Part shown: positions 14,109-20,933 of the stretch, one piece after another
Layout: the number at the start of each line of letters is the position of its first letter
Position numbering within the stretch: position 1 is the first letter of the stretch
Assembly (NCBI GenBank): GCA_002418185.1
Contig: DIDN01000087.1
Coordinates: forward strand, 7,991-29,377
Direction: 5' to 3'
Length of the DNA stretch: 21,387 nt
From: Deltaproteobacteria bacterium UBA5799
Lineage (GTDB): Bacteria > Desulfobacterota > GWC2-55-46
Made by a program: the position numbers and the translations under genes
Notes under the pieces: model-generated
Database searches by the model: none
The model's input: the letters and a program-made list of their open reading frames with translations, nothing else
What the model was told of the DNA's origin: nothing

Positions 14109-15650
14109 TCACGCCTCTGGCGGCCCGGTCCGCAAAAGGCGCCCGCGCTCTTCTGCCCTGCCGCGGCCTCCTTCCGCCGCTTGCGGCCCTGCACAGTAAA
14201 GCTGGTATTCCTTCGAGAAGGCGCCCGAAGGCTCCTTCATGAAGAAAAGACAGAAGAGAAATGCCGAGAGCGCCGCCGCCCCGATCAGATAAAAGAACTG
14301 GCTTTCGTCCAGGAACGTGTAGGCTACAAGGAATACTACCGCGCCCACATTTCCGTACGCCCCCACGTAGCCGGATATCCTGCCCGTCATGCGCCTCTTG
14401 ATAAGCGGCACTATCGCGTATGTTATGCCGCACCCTCCGGTGACGAAAAGTGCTGATACGAGGGTTACGAGCAGCACCGACGTTACCGACCATTCCGGCG
14501 TTATAAGCCCCATGAGGCTGAAGCTTACGGCCACCCCGGCCAGGTACACGAGCATCGTGCCTCTTTTGGCCGGCATCCTGCCGGTTATGTATCCGCCGAG
14601 CGCCCGCGAGAAGATGTTGAGGAACGCGAAGCCCGCGCCGAAAAGACCCGCGAGCTGGGGCGTGAGGCTGAACCCGTACTCGAAAAAGGCCGGGAGCATC
14701 GATATGACAGCGACCTCGGCGCCGAAGGTGGCTATGTAGCAAAGGCAAAGGGCGCCCACGTCGGCGAACCTGTACCGGTCCCTCTCGGGTACGCCCTTCC
14801 TCAGCATGGGGAGGTTCAGGCGGACGATGCGGAGCATCTGGTAGAGGACAGCGGCTCCTATGAGGGCGTACGCCGGCGCGGCTGCGGCACCGCTCATGTA
14901 TCCCATGCCGTTGGCCCTCCAGACCAGGAGCGCCAGCACCCCGGTCACGGGAGCCGTCCAGACGAGGGCCATTACGAGGTCGCCCCAGGTGGAGACCTCT
15001 ATGGCGCGGCGCTTGACCGGCTTACGGCGAATCTCGCCGTTCGGACCGTCCGACACGGCAAACCAGAAATAAACCCCGTAGGCGAGCATCACGGCCCCGC
15101 TCACCGCCACGGCGAGCCTCCACGAGCCGAAGACGTTAAGCGCCGCCACCGGCAAAAGCATGGCGGCGATTGATGAGCCCCAGTTCCCGAGGCCTGCCTC
15201 CACGCCCTGAACGAAACCGATGTCCCTGGGCCTGAACCAGAGCGAGGTCATGTGTATGCCGGCCACGAGCCCGGTGCCAGCCAGCCCGAGGAGGAGCCTT
15301 GAGACGAGCATCTGGCCGTACGAGCCCGCAAAGGCGAACATCAGGCAGGGAGCCGACATGGAAACCATAATGACGGCAAGCGTCCTCCTGGGGCCGAACC
15401 TGTCGGTCAGGCCCGCCATCATGAAACGGCCCGGGGCCGCAAGGGCCACGTTAAAGACGGCCAGGAGCTTCAGCTCCTCCAGGGTAAGGCCGGAGGTCTT
15501 CGCGATGGTGGTCGCGAGCGGGGCCATGTTGAACCAGACGAAGAATGTCAGGAAGAAGGCGAACCAGGTCTTGTGGAGTGTGGCGGTGTCTGCCCGCCTG
15601 AGGTCGAAAAGGTCCTTGAGGCCGAGCCGGCTGTATTGATTAGCGCCCAT
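14109..15650 (-). CDS. NNP-family nitrate/nitrite transporter, copy 1 (NarK1/NasA type)
   Basis: This 513-residue major facilitator is closely related to the transporter at 16397-17887. The first nitrate signature is EAGLGNWGSS (151-160) and the second VGAYGNVGAVVF (429-440), the NasA/NRT2-like type that differs from the NarK at 4377. R75 (PGRFMMAGLTDRFGPRR) and R349 (FSRALGG) are candidate substrate arginines. Hydrophobicity suggests 14 helices: two extra ones (about 223-244 and 256-276) lie between TM6 and TM7. The C-terminal 30 residues are Gly/Arg-rich and absent from the sister protein. ATG 15650 is chosen because the following residues align with the start of the sister; it lacks a clear ribosome site, and TTG 15665 is an alternative. 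It follows the Usp gene at 15737 by 86 nt. Confidence 0.88.
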   Translation of the reverse strand: MGANQYSRLGLKDLFDLRRADTATLHKTWFAFFLTFFVWFNMAPLATTIAKTSGLTLEELKLLAVFNVALAAPGRFMMAGLTDRFGPRRTLAVIMVSMSAPCLMFAFAGSYGQMLVSRLLLGLAGTGLVAGIHMTSLWFRPRDIGFVQGVEAGLGNWGSSIAAMLLPVAALNVFGSWRLAVAVSGAVMLAYGVYFWFAVSDGPNGEIRRKPVKRRAIEVSTWGDLVMALVWTAPVTGVLALLVWRANGMGYMSGAAAAPAYALIGAAVLYQMLRIVRLNLPMLRKGVPERDRYRFADVGALCLCYIATFGAEVAVISMLPAFFEYGFSLTPQLAGLFGAGFAFLNIFSRALGGYITGRMPAKRGTMLVYLAGVAVSFSLMGLITPEWSVTSVLLVTLVSALFVTGGCGITYAIVPLIKRRMTGRISGYVGAYGNVGAVVFLVAYTFLDESQFFYLIGAAALSAFLFCLFFMKEPSGAFSKEYQLYCAGPQAAEGGRGRAEERGRLLRTGPPEA

Positions 15651-15736
15651 ACGGTCTTGTTTCAAATCATCATCGCCGCCTGCGCTTGCGGCGCCCGCGG
15701 GCCGCCCTCGGAGCCGAGGCTTTCCTCGGGAGCGGC

Positions 15737-16147
15737 TCAAGTATGGATGACGAGCACTGGGCACTCGGCGTGGCGGACCAGGAACGAGCTCACGCTCCCG
15801 AGCACCATGCTTTCCAGGAGGCCGGCGCCGCGCCGCGCCACCACCAGGATATCAGGGTTCTTGTTCTCCGCGGCCTCGAGGACCATCCTCCTGGGGTCGC
15901 CTACCGCGAGTATCGCGTCGACGTCGAGACCGTGCCCGACTACGCGGTTGGCGGCCTCCTGGAGGTCATGTTCGCGCGTGGCCCGCCATTTCTCGAAACT
16001 CTCCTCGTCATGACTCGTGGCGTCAAGCGGCTCCTCGACAACGGTAATGAGAAAGACCTCGGGCTTCAAGTGCTTGAAGAGCTCGACAGCTTTTTCGAGG
16101 GCGGCCTTCGACTTCTCGGAGCCGTCGTGGCAGAACATTATCTTCAT
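15737..16147 (-). CDS. UspA-family universal stress protein, copy 1
   Basis: This 136-residue protein has the Usp alpha/beta fold: strand MKIMFCHDGSE at the start, a central DILVVARRGAGLLESM segment, and the nucleotide loop ending VLGSVSSFLVRHAECPVLVIH. The ATP-loop consensus G-x2-G-x9-G-S is kept except that the first Gly is Ala (ARRG). The frame stays open upstream to 16369, but ATG 16147 is clearly the start, with GGGAG 8 nt before it and alignment to the paralogue at 17936. It precedes a nitrate transporter. Usp proteins can bind ATP and act as regulators of partners; a regulatory link to the transporter is inferred. Confidence 0.92.
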   Translation of the reverse strand: MKIMFCHDGSEKSKAALEKAVELFKHLKPEVFLITVVEEPLDATSHDEESFEKWRATREHDLQEAANRVVGHGLDVDAILAVGDPRRMVLEAAENKNPDILVVARRGAGLLESMVLGSVSSFLVRHAECPVLVIHT

Positions 16148-16330
16148 ATTTTCTCTCCCGGTCCGTATTGCGGCGCGCTGGGACCGCGTCAGGTCGGATG
16201 GGGCCGGGGCTTCCTGGCCGGATGGAAGGCGGCTGGGCGCTCCTGCCGGCCCGATGAAACCGCTTACCCGACCGTAACGGCTGCTCAGGGCCACTGCGGG
16301 ATTATGCCCAATACTGCCTCGCCCCGCCAG

Positions 16331-16381
16331 AAAAAAACTGCCGGCCAACCGCGCGCGGAGCGGGAGCAACCGCGCGCGGTT
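16331..16381 (-). terminator. Probable terminator after transporter copy 2
   Basis: AACCGCGCGCGG (16347-16358) pairs perfectly with CCGCGCGCGGTT (16370-16381) in a 12-bp stem with 11-nt loop. On the minus strand seven T (16337-16331) follow after a 9-nt GC-rich gap. Because CCGCGCGCGG is self-complementary, the 12-mer AACCGCGCGCGG is also a direct repeat (16347-16358, 16368-16379). It starts 15 nt after the transporter stop. The gap before the T-run lowers confidence. The remaining 16148-16330 shows only a weak CATAAT -10 near 16303. Confidence 0.55.
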
Positions 16382-16396
16382 GCCTTGAATACCGTG

Positions 16397-17887
16397 TCAG
16401 TGGCCGAGGCCGCCCATCTCCTTCTCGATCTCCCTGTCTACCGAGGAGAGGTGGTACTCCTCCGAGTATCCGCCCTCGGGCTCCTTGAGCATCACGAGAC
16501 AGAAGACGAAGCTTATGAAAGCGCCGGCGGATATGATGAAGAAGAACTGTTTCGCGGTTACGAACGTGAGGACGAAGAGATAGAAGACCGCGCCGACGTT
16601 GCCGTAGGCCCCAGCCATGCCGGAAATCTGCCCGGTAAGGCGCCTCTTTATCGAGGGTATTATGCCGAAGGTCGCGCCCTCTGCGCCCTGCACGAAGACC
16701 GAGCAGCTGATCGTTATTATTATCGCCAGCACCAGCGGCCAGGTCGAGTCGAGGAGCCCCATGAGGAAAAAGCCGCAGGCTATGCCGAACATGTAGACCA
16801 TCATGACCACTTTCCTGCTGGTGAACCTGTCCGATATGAGCCCGCCCAGCGGCCTCGCGAAGAGGTTGACGAAAGCGAAGGACGATGCTATGAGCCCGGC
16901 CTGGGTGGCGGTAAGGGTCCAGGTCTGCTCGAAGAAGGCCGGGAGCATGGAGACTACCGCCAGCTCGGCGCCGAAGTTCGCGAAGTAGGTGGTGTTGAGG
17001 GCCAGGACGCTGTTGAAGGGGTACTTGTCGTCCTCGGGCACGCCCTTCTTGAGTATCGGGACGTTTACGAGGAGCACCTGAATGAGCTGCCATATGACGA
17101 TGGCGGCTATGACCAGATAACAGACATACGCCCAGCCCATGCCCATATAGCCCGAGCTCTGTATCCTCCAGACCAGTATCACGAGTATGCCGACCATGGG
17201 GACGGTGCTTATGAGGAGCTTCACCATGTCGCCCCAGGTGCTTACCTCGAGGGCCGCCACCTTCCTGGGCTTCCTGTGGATGCTGCCCGCGGGGCCGTCG
17301 GTTATCGCGAACCAGTAGAATACGCCGTAGGCCGCCATTATAATGGCGCTGGTCGCGAGCGCGTATCTCCAGCCCTCATCGCCGCCGAACATCGTAAGAG
17401 CTATATAGGGGAGGGTCATGGCCGCGGCGGCGGAGCCGAAGTTGCCCCAGCCCGCGTAGAAGCCCTCTGCGAAGCCTATGTCCTTGGGCTTGAACCAGAG
17501 CGCGGTCATGTGGATGCCCACGACGAAGCTCGCGCCTATGGAGCTCAGGACCAGCCTCGCGGCCAGGAGCTGCGCGAAGCTGTTTCCGAATGCGAAGACG
17601 AGGGCCGGGACGGCCATTACGACCATGAGGATAGAGAAGACCCTCCTCGGACCGAACTTGTCGAGCGCCATTCCCGTTATGAGGCGCGCCGGGATGGTCA
17701 GGGCCACGTTGCAGATGGCCAGGATCTTCACATCTTTCATGGTGAGCCACCCGAGGCTCTTCATCATGGTGGTCGCCAGCGGCGCCATGTTGAACCATAC
17801 GTAGAACGAAATGAAGAATGCTATCCAGGTGAGATGCAGCGCCTTTATTTCAGGGTTCTTGTATCTGAAGAGATCTGATACTTGCAT
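16397..17887 (-). CDS. NNP-family nitrate/nitrite transporter, copy 2 (NarK1/NasA type)
   Basis: This 496-residue major facilitator should transport nitrate and/or nitrite at the inner membrane. The first signature is YAGWGNFGSAAAAM (144-157) and the second GMAGAYGNVGAVFY (423-436). R68 (IPARLITGMALDKFGPRR) and R345 (FARPLGG) are candidate substrate arginines. As in copy 1, two extra hydrophobic segments (about 220-243 and 252-275) lie between TM6 and TM7, so 14 helices are predicted rather than 12. ATG 17887 follows AGGAGG at 8-9 nt. It lies 48 nt after the Usp gene at 17936 and is probably cotranscribed with it from the sigma54-like promoter at 18555-18570. A probable terminator follows. 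Confidence 0.95.
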   Translation of the reverse strand: MQVSDLFRYKNPEIKALHLTWIAFFISFYVWFNMAPLATTMMKSLGWLTMKDVKILAICNVALTIPARLITGMALDKFGPRRVFSILMVVMAVPALVFAFGNSFAQLLAARLVLSSIGASFVVGIHMTALWFKPKDIGFAEGFYAGWGNFGSAAAAMTLPYIALTMFGGDEGWRYALATSAIIMAAYGVFYWFAITDGPAGSIHRKPRKVAALEVSTWGDMVKLLISTVPMVGILVILVWRIQSSGYMGMGWAYVCYLVIAAIVIWQLIQVLLVNVPILKKGVPEDDKYPFNSVLALNTTYFANFGAELAVVSMLPAFFEQTWTLTATQAGLIASSFAFVNLFARPLGGLISDRFTSRKVVMMVYMFGIACGFFLMGLLDSTWPLVLAIIITISCSVFVQGAEGATFGIIPSIKRRLTGQISGMAGAYGNVGAVFYLFVLTFVTAKQFFFIISAGAFISFVFCLVMLKEPEGGYSEEYHLSSVDREIEKEMGGLGH

Positions 17888-17935
17888 TATCCGCTCCTCC
17901 TGCTTTTCTCTTCTGCTTGCAGCTTGGTGTATGGT

Positions 17936-18346
17936 CTATGTGTGGAGCACCAGGACAGGGCACCTGGCGTGGCGGACCACATAGGCGCTCACGCTCCCGA
18001 GCACCATGTTGTCCAGGAGGCCGCCGCCGCGCTTGGAGACGACCATGATATCGGGCTGCTTGTTCCTGGACGTCTCGATTATCATCTTCCTGGCGTCGCC
18101 GTTGGCGAGGATGACGTCCACGTCGAAGCCCTTTCCCGTGATGTGCCGGGCGGTTTTCATGAGGAAATCGTGCGCCTCGGAGCGCTGTTTCTCGAATATC
18201 TCCTCGTTTTCCATGCTGGCGTCCCGGGCCCCCTCGAGTACCATAAGCAGCACCACTTCCGGCTTGGCCAGCCTGAACAGGTCAAGCGTCCTATCCAGCG
18301 CCTTTTGCGCGTTTTCAGAGCCGTCATGACAGAACAGTATCTTCAT
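17936..18346 (-). CDS. UspA-family universal stress protein, copy 2
   Basis: This 136-residue Usp paralogue has the same length as the one at 15737 and aligns without gaps over most of its length (MKILFCHDGSENAQKALD, DIMVVSKRGGGLLDNMVLGS, VVRHARCPVLVLHT). The nucleotide loop G-x2-G-x9-G-S lacks the first Gly (SKRG), as in copy 1. ATG 18346 is preceded by GCGGAGGAGAT, a strong ribosome site. It is the first gene of the Usp-transporter cluster, about 200 nt downstream of the predicted sigma54 start. No signal peptide; cytoplasmic. Confidence 0.95.
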   Translation of the reverse strand: MKILFCHDGSENAQKALDRTLDLFRLAKPEVVLLMVLEGARDASMENEEIFEKQRSEAHDFLMKTARHITGKGFDVDVILANGDARKMIIETSRNKQPDIMVVSKRGGGLLDNMVLGSVSAYVVRHARCPVLVLHT

Positions 18347-18554
18347 ATCTCCTCCGCTATTCAGCTTGGCTTATGACCGAGAGCAAGGAAAAACCGGCCT
18401 CCTGTAAGGCGGGTAGCGGTCATTGGGTCTGACGTCCATCTTCTTCCCCCTGCGTTCGCGAGATTTGTAAGCAGGTCACTGATGTTCTCCCGGAAACGGT
18501 CCGGGCAACCATTCCAGAGGACAATAGTCAAACGCCTCACCTGCTTGTAGATTC

Positions 18555-18570
18555 TGCAATATGCATACCA
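18555..18570 (-). promoter_or_regulatory. Sigma54 (-24/-12) promoter of the Usp-transporter cluster
   Basis: The minus strand reads TGGTATGCATATTGCA. Against the consensus TGGCACG-N4-TTGCW this has only two C-to-T transitions, which known sites tolerate, and the essential GG (18569-18568) and GC (18557-18556) are exactly 10 bp apart. The start is predicted near 18544, about 198 nt before the Usp start codon. Two matching palindromes lie at enhancer distance upstream, strengthening the call. Confidence 0.65.
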
Positions 18571-18659
18571 AGATTGCCGGCAACGGGTATTTTTGCTCTT
18601 AACACGTTGATTTGAAAGGGTTTTTAACTGCCTGTCCTGCCTTGCAAAAACGCAGGAAA

Positions 18660-18697
18660 GCTCGCTTGCTGTTACCTTTCGGTAACAGCAAGCGAGC
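18660..18697. repeat. Perfect 17-bp inverted repeat (operator and/or terminator hairpin)
   Basis: GCTCGCTTGCTGTTACC (18660-18676) and its exact complement (18681-18697) flank a 4-nt loop; on the minus strand the loop is GAAA, a stable GNRA tetraloop. After the hairpin the minus strand continues TTTCCTGCGTTTTTG, so it could terminate leftward ABC-F transcripts about 200 nt beyond the stop. It also contains the palindrome at 18670-18687 described separately. Confidence 0.75.
18670..18687. promoter_or_regulatory. Putative activator site 1, TGTTAC-N6-GTAACA
   Basis: A perfect palindrome, TGTTAC (18670-18675) and GTAACA (18682-18687) with a 6-bp spacer. Its centre is about 134 bp upstream of the predicted sigma54 start. 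The geometry (6-6-6) is like TyrR-type boxes bound by Fis-like HTH activators. Function inferred. Confidence 0.55.
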
Positions 18698-18762
18698 GGG
18701 CTCCAGGCCAATTATCGCAAAAAAGGGTTATTTTCCGGGTAAATTCGAGGTATCCGGGCTCA

Positions 18763-18780
18763 TGTTACCGAATCGTAACA
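18763..18780. promoter_or_regulatory. Putative activator site 2, TGTTAC-N6-GTAACA
   Basis: Same 6-6-6 palindrome as site 1, with different spacer bases (CGAATC versus CTTTCG), so only the arms are conserved. The arms extend to CATGTTAC/GTAACATG (18761-18782). The centre is 93 bp from site 1 and about 227 bp upstream of the predicted sigma54 start. Confidence 0.55.
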
Positions 18781-18895
18781 TGGAGTAACGAATGGGGGAT
18801 GCGGTTACGAGGAACTCACCGGCTTGATGGGAGAAGGGTGAAAACCGGAGATAAAAGCCTATCGGGTCAAGAAGTTACGAAAACAAGGCGCAAGA

Positions 18896-20755
18896 TCACT
18901 CAGTCTCGATCTCTCCAAGCCGCCTTTCATACTCCCTTGCCTTGATCTCGTAATCAGCGGTAAGGGATTCCAGCTCGTCAAAGAGTTCGTCTATCCTCTG
19001 GCGCGCCCCGTGATACGACCTGGATTGAATCGAGATGGCCTCCCCGTCACCGCGCTCGGAAGCCGCGAGCAGGGCCCGGCTTGCCTGCTCGGCCTCCTTC
19101 TCAAGCGTGACGATGAGCCCCTCGACCTCTGCCATCCTCTTTTCGACCGGGCCGAGCACCCTGCCCTTCTCGGATACGACCTCGGCCCGGAGTTTCCTCT
19201 TCTCCTTCCTGTTTACGGGCTTTTCGCCGCGCGCTGCCGAGGCCGCCTTTGCCTCCTCGACCGCCTCGCTCTCCCAGCCGACCTTTTCGAGGAACTCGGC
19301 GTACGTGCCCTCGAAGACAGAGGCGGCTTCCCCGTCGAACACGACGAGCCTTGTAGCGACAGCGTTAAGTACCAGCTCGCTGTGGGTCACTACAAGCACC
19401 GCGCCTGAGAATGCGTCGACCGCCTCTATGAGCGAGTCCACGGATTCCATGTCCAGGTGGTTCGTGGGCTCGTCGAGGAGGAGCAGGTTAGCCGGGCCCA
19501 CGAGGAGCTTCCCGAGGAGCACCCTCGCCCTCTCGCCGCCCGAGAGGACCTCTACCCTCTTGAGGGCGGAGTCCCCGTCGAACATCACGGCCCCGCAGAT
19601 CTTCCTTGCCGCGCCGCGGCTCAGGCCCGGGTGCGCCGAGAGTATCTCCTCTTCGATGGTCTTTTGCGGGTTCAGCCGGTCTATGTTGGTCTGCCCGAAA
19701 TAGGCCGTACTCGTGTTCTGGTTCCTGGCGACAGTGCCGCTGAGCGGGGCGAGCTCTCCGGCAAGGAGGTTAAGGAGGGTCGTCTTTCCCCTGCCGTTTT
19801 TCCCGATGATGCCCACGCGGTCACCCTTTGCGAGCGCGAAGCTCAAGTCCTTTACGAGGAGAGGGCCGCCCCCGTAGCCGAAGGAGAGGTCTTTTGCCTC
19901 AAGGAGGTACCTGCCCGGAAAAGGCGCCTCGTTGAAGGAGAAGTCGAGCTCCCTTATGTCCCTGAGCCTCTCGGTCCTCTCTTTCTTCTCCAGGGCCTTT
20001 ATCCTCGACTGCACGGCCCTGGCCTTCGTGGCCGAGGCCCTGAACCTTTCTATGAACCTTTCCGTTTCCTTCCTCTTCTTCTCGTCGTTCTCCCTGGACT
20101 GCTCGAAAACCTCCTCTTCCTTGAGTATCTGGGAGTAGAGTTTGCCGGTCGGGCCGGAGACCTTCCTTACGCGCGCCCTGTGTATGCCCATCGTGTGGGT
20201 GGTGACGTCGTCCATGAAGCTGCGGTCGTGGGTTATCATCATGAGTGCGCCCGTCCATTCCCGGAGAAAGCGCTTAAGCCACCTCATCGAGAGTATGTCC
20301 AGGTAGTTCGTGGGCTCGTCGAGGAGGAGCATGTCAGGACAGGATACCAGCACCTTGGCGAGGTTGAGCCTCACCTGGTAGCCGCCGGAAAGCGCATGGG
20401 GGCTCGTATCGAAAAACTCCTCCCTTAGCCCCAGGCCCGCAAGGACGGCCTCCGCCTTGTAGGTCTCGTCTATCCAGTCCTCGTTCCCGGGCAGGGCCGA
20501 GGCCGCCTCCTGCAGGACCGTCTCCTTCCCGAACCTGAGCCTCTGCGAGAGATGTCCTATCCTGAAGTGCCCCGGGTACGATATCCTGCCGTCGTCCGGC
20601 TCGACCTCCCCGAGTATTATCCTGAAGAGGGTCGTCTTGCCGTGGCCGTTCCTCCCGACAAGGCCGACCTTCTCTCCTGGCGAGATGTTGAAATTGACTT
20701 CCTCGAAAAGGACCTGCCCGCCGTACGACTTGGCAAGTCCGCTTACCTTGAGCAT
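18896..20755 (-). CDS. ABC-F family ATPase (Uup/YheS-like)
   Basis: This soluble 619-residue protein has two ATPase domains and no membrane part, as in ABC-F translation factors that act at the ribosomal E site. Domain 1 has Walker A GRNGHGKTT (34-42), signature LSGGYQVRL (122-130) and Walker B MLLLDEPTNYLD (142-153). Domain 2 has GKNGRGKTT (318-326), LSGGERARV (404-412) and LLLLDEPTNHLD (424-435). The charged interdomain linker (about 208-265) is the expected tRNA-interaction motif, and residues 505-617 form a charged coiled-coil extension as in Uup. The exact subfamily is uncertain. ATG 20755 has GGAG at 7 nt. It is separated from the nitrate genes by 549 bp, and no functional link is evident. 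Confidence 0.95.
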   Translation of the reverse strand: MLKVSGLAKSYGGQVLFEEVNFNISPGEKVGLVGRNGHGKTTLFRIILGEVEPDDGRISYPGHFRIGHLSQRLRFGKETVLQEAASALPGNEDWIDETYKAEAVLAGLGLREEFFDTSPHALSGGYQVRLNLAKVLVSCPDMLLLDEPTNYLDILSMRWLKRFLREWTGALMMITHDRSFMDDVTTHTMGIHRARVRKVSGPTGKLYSQILKEEEVFEQSRENDEKKRKETERFIERFRASATKARAVQSRIKALEKKERTERLRDIRELDFSFNEAPFPGRYLLEAKDLSFGYGGGPLLVKDLSFALAKGDRVGIIGKNGRGKTTLLNLLAGELAPLSGTVARNQNTSTAYFGQTNIDRLNPQKTIEEEILSAHPGLSRGAARKICGAVMFDGDSALKRVEVLSGGERARVLLGKLLVGPANLLLLDEPTNHLDMESVDSLIEAVDAFSGAVLVVTHSELVLNAVATRLVVFDGEAASVFEGTYAEFLEKVGWESEAVEEAKAASAARGEKPVNRKEKRKLRAEVVSEKGRVLGPVEKRMAEVEGLIVTLEKEAEQASRALLAASERGDGEAISIQSRSYHGARQRIDELFDELESLTADYEIKAREYERRLGEIETE

Positions 20756-20784
20756 CTGCCTACTCCGTTTCGTTGTGGGTATTC

Positions 20785-20813
20785 ATTTTACAGCAGAGGG
20801 GTGTCTTTGGAAA
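20785..20813 (-). promoter_or_regulatory. Putative sigma70 promoter of the ABC-F gene
   Basis: On the minus strand TTTCCA (20813-20808) lies 17 bp from TAAAAT (20790-20785, five of six). The start would be about 25 nt before ATG 20755. Confidence 0.5.
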
Positions 20814-20872
20814 GGATTTCAAGACAGTATGAGCCCTGCATTCAGTGGCTAACCGCGTAGCGGCCCCTCGCG

Positions 20873-20904
20873 CGGGGGGCGTTCCGGACAGCCCGCGCCC
20901 CCCG
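20873..20904 (-). terminator. GC-rich hairpin after the alcohol dehydrogenase
   Basis: CGGGGGGCG (20873-20881) pairs with CGCCCCCCG (20896-20904) around a 14-nt loop, 29 nt beyond the dehydrogenase stop on the minus strand. No T-run follows in that direction, so it is a possible but atypical terminator. Confidence 0.4.
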
Positions 20905-20933
20905 TTGGTTTCAGCCTTCTTCCGGTCGGGGCA

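Noticed and set aside
16302..16318. Second sigma54-like element (TGGGCATAATCCCGCA) upstream of Usp copy 1
   Set aside because: GG-N10-GC spacing is present, but most other positions of the consensus fail and no palindromes lie upstream.
15686..17878. 730-codon open frame on the plus strand
   Set aside because: Antisense to the Usp and transporter genes, with no recognisable domain and shadow-type composition.
18361..18711. 116-codon minus-strand frame in the gap before the Usp cluster
   Set aside because: TTG start without a ribosome site, composition unlike the neighbours, and it runs through the perfect palindrome and the sigma54 promoter.
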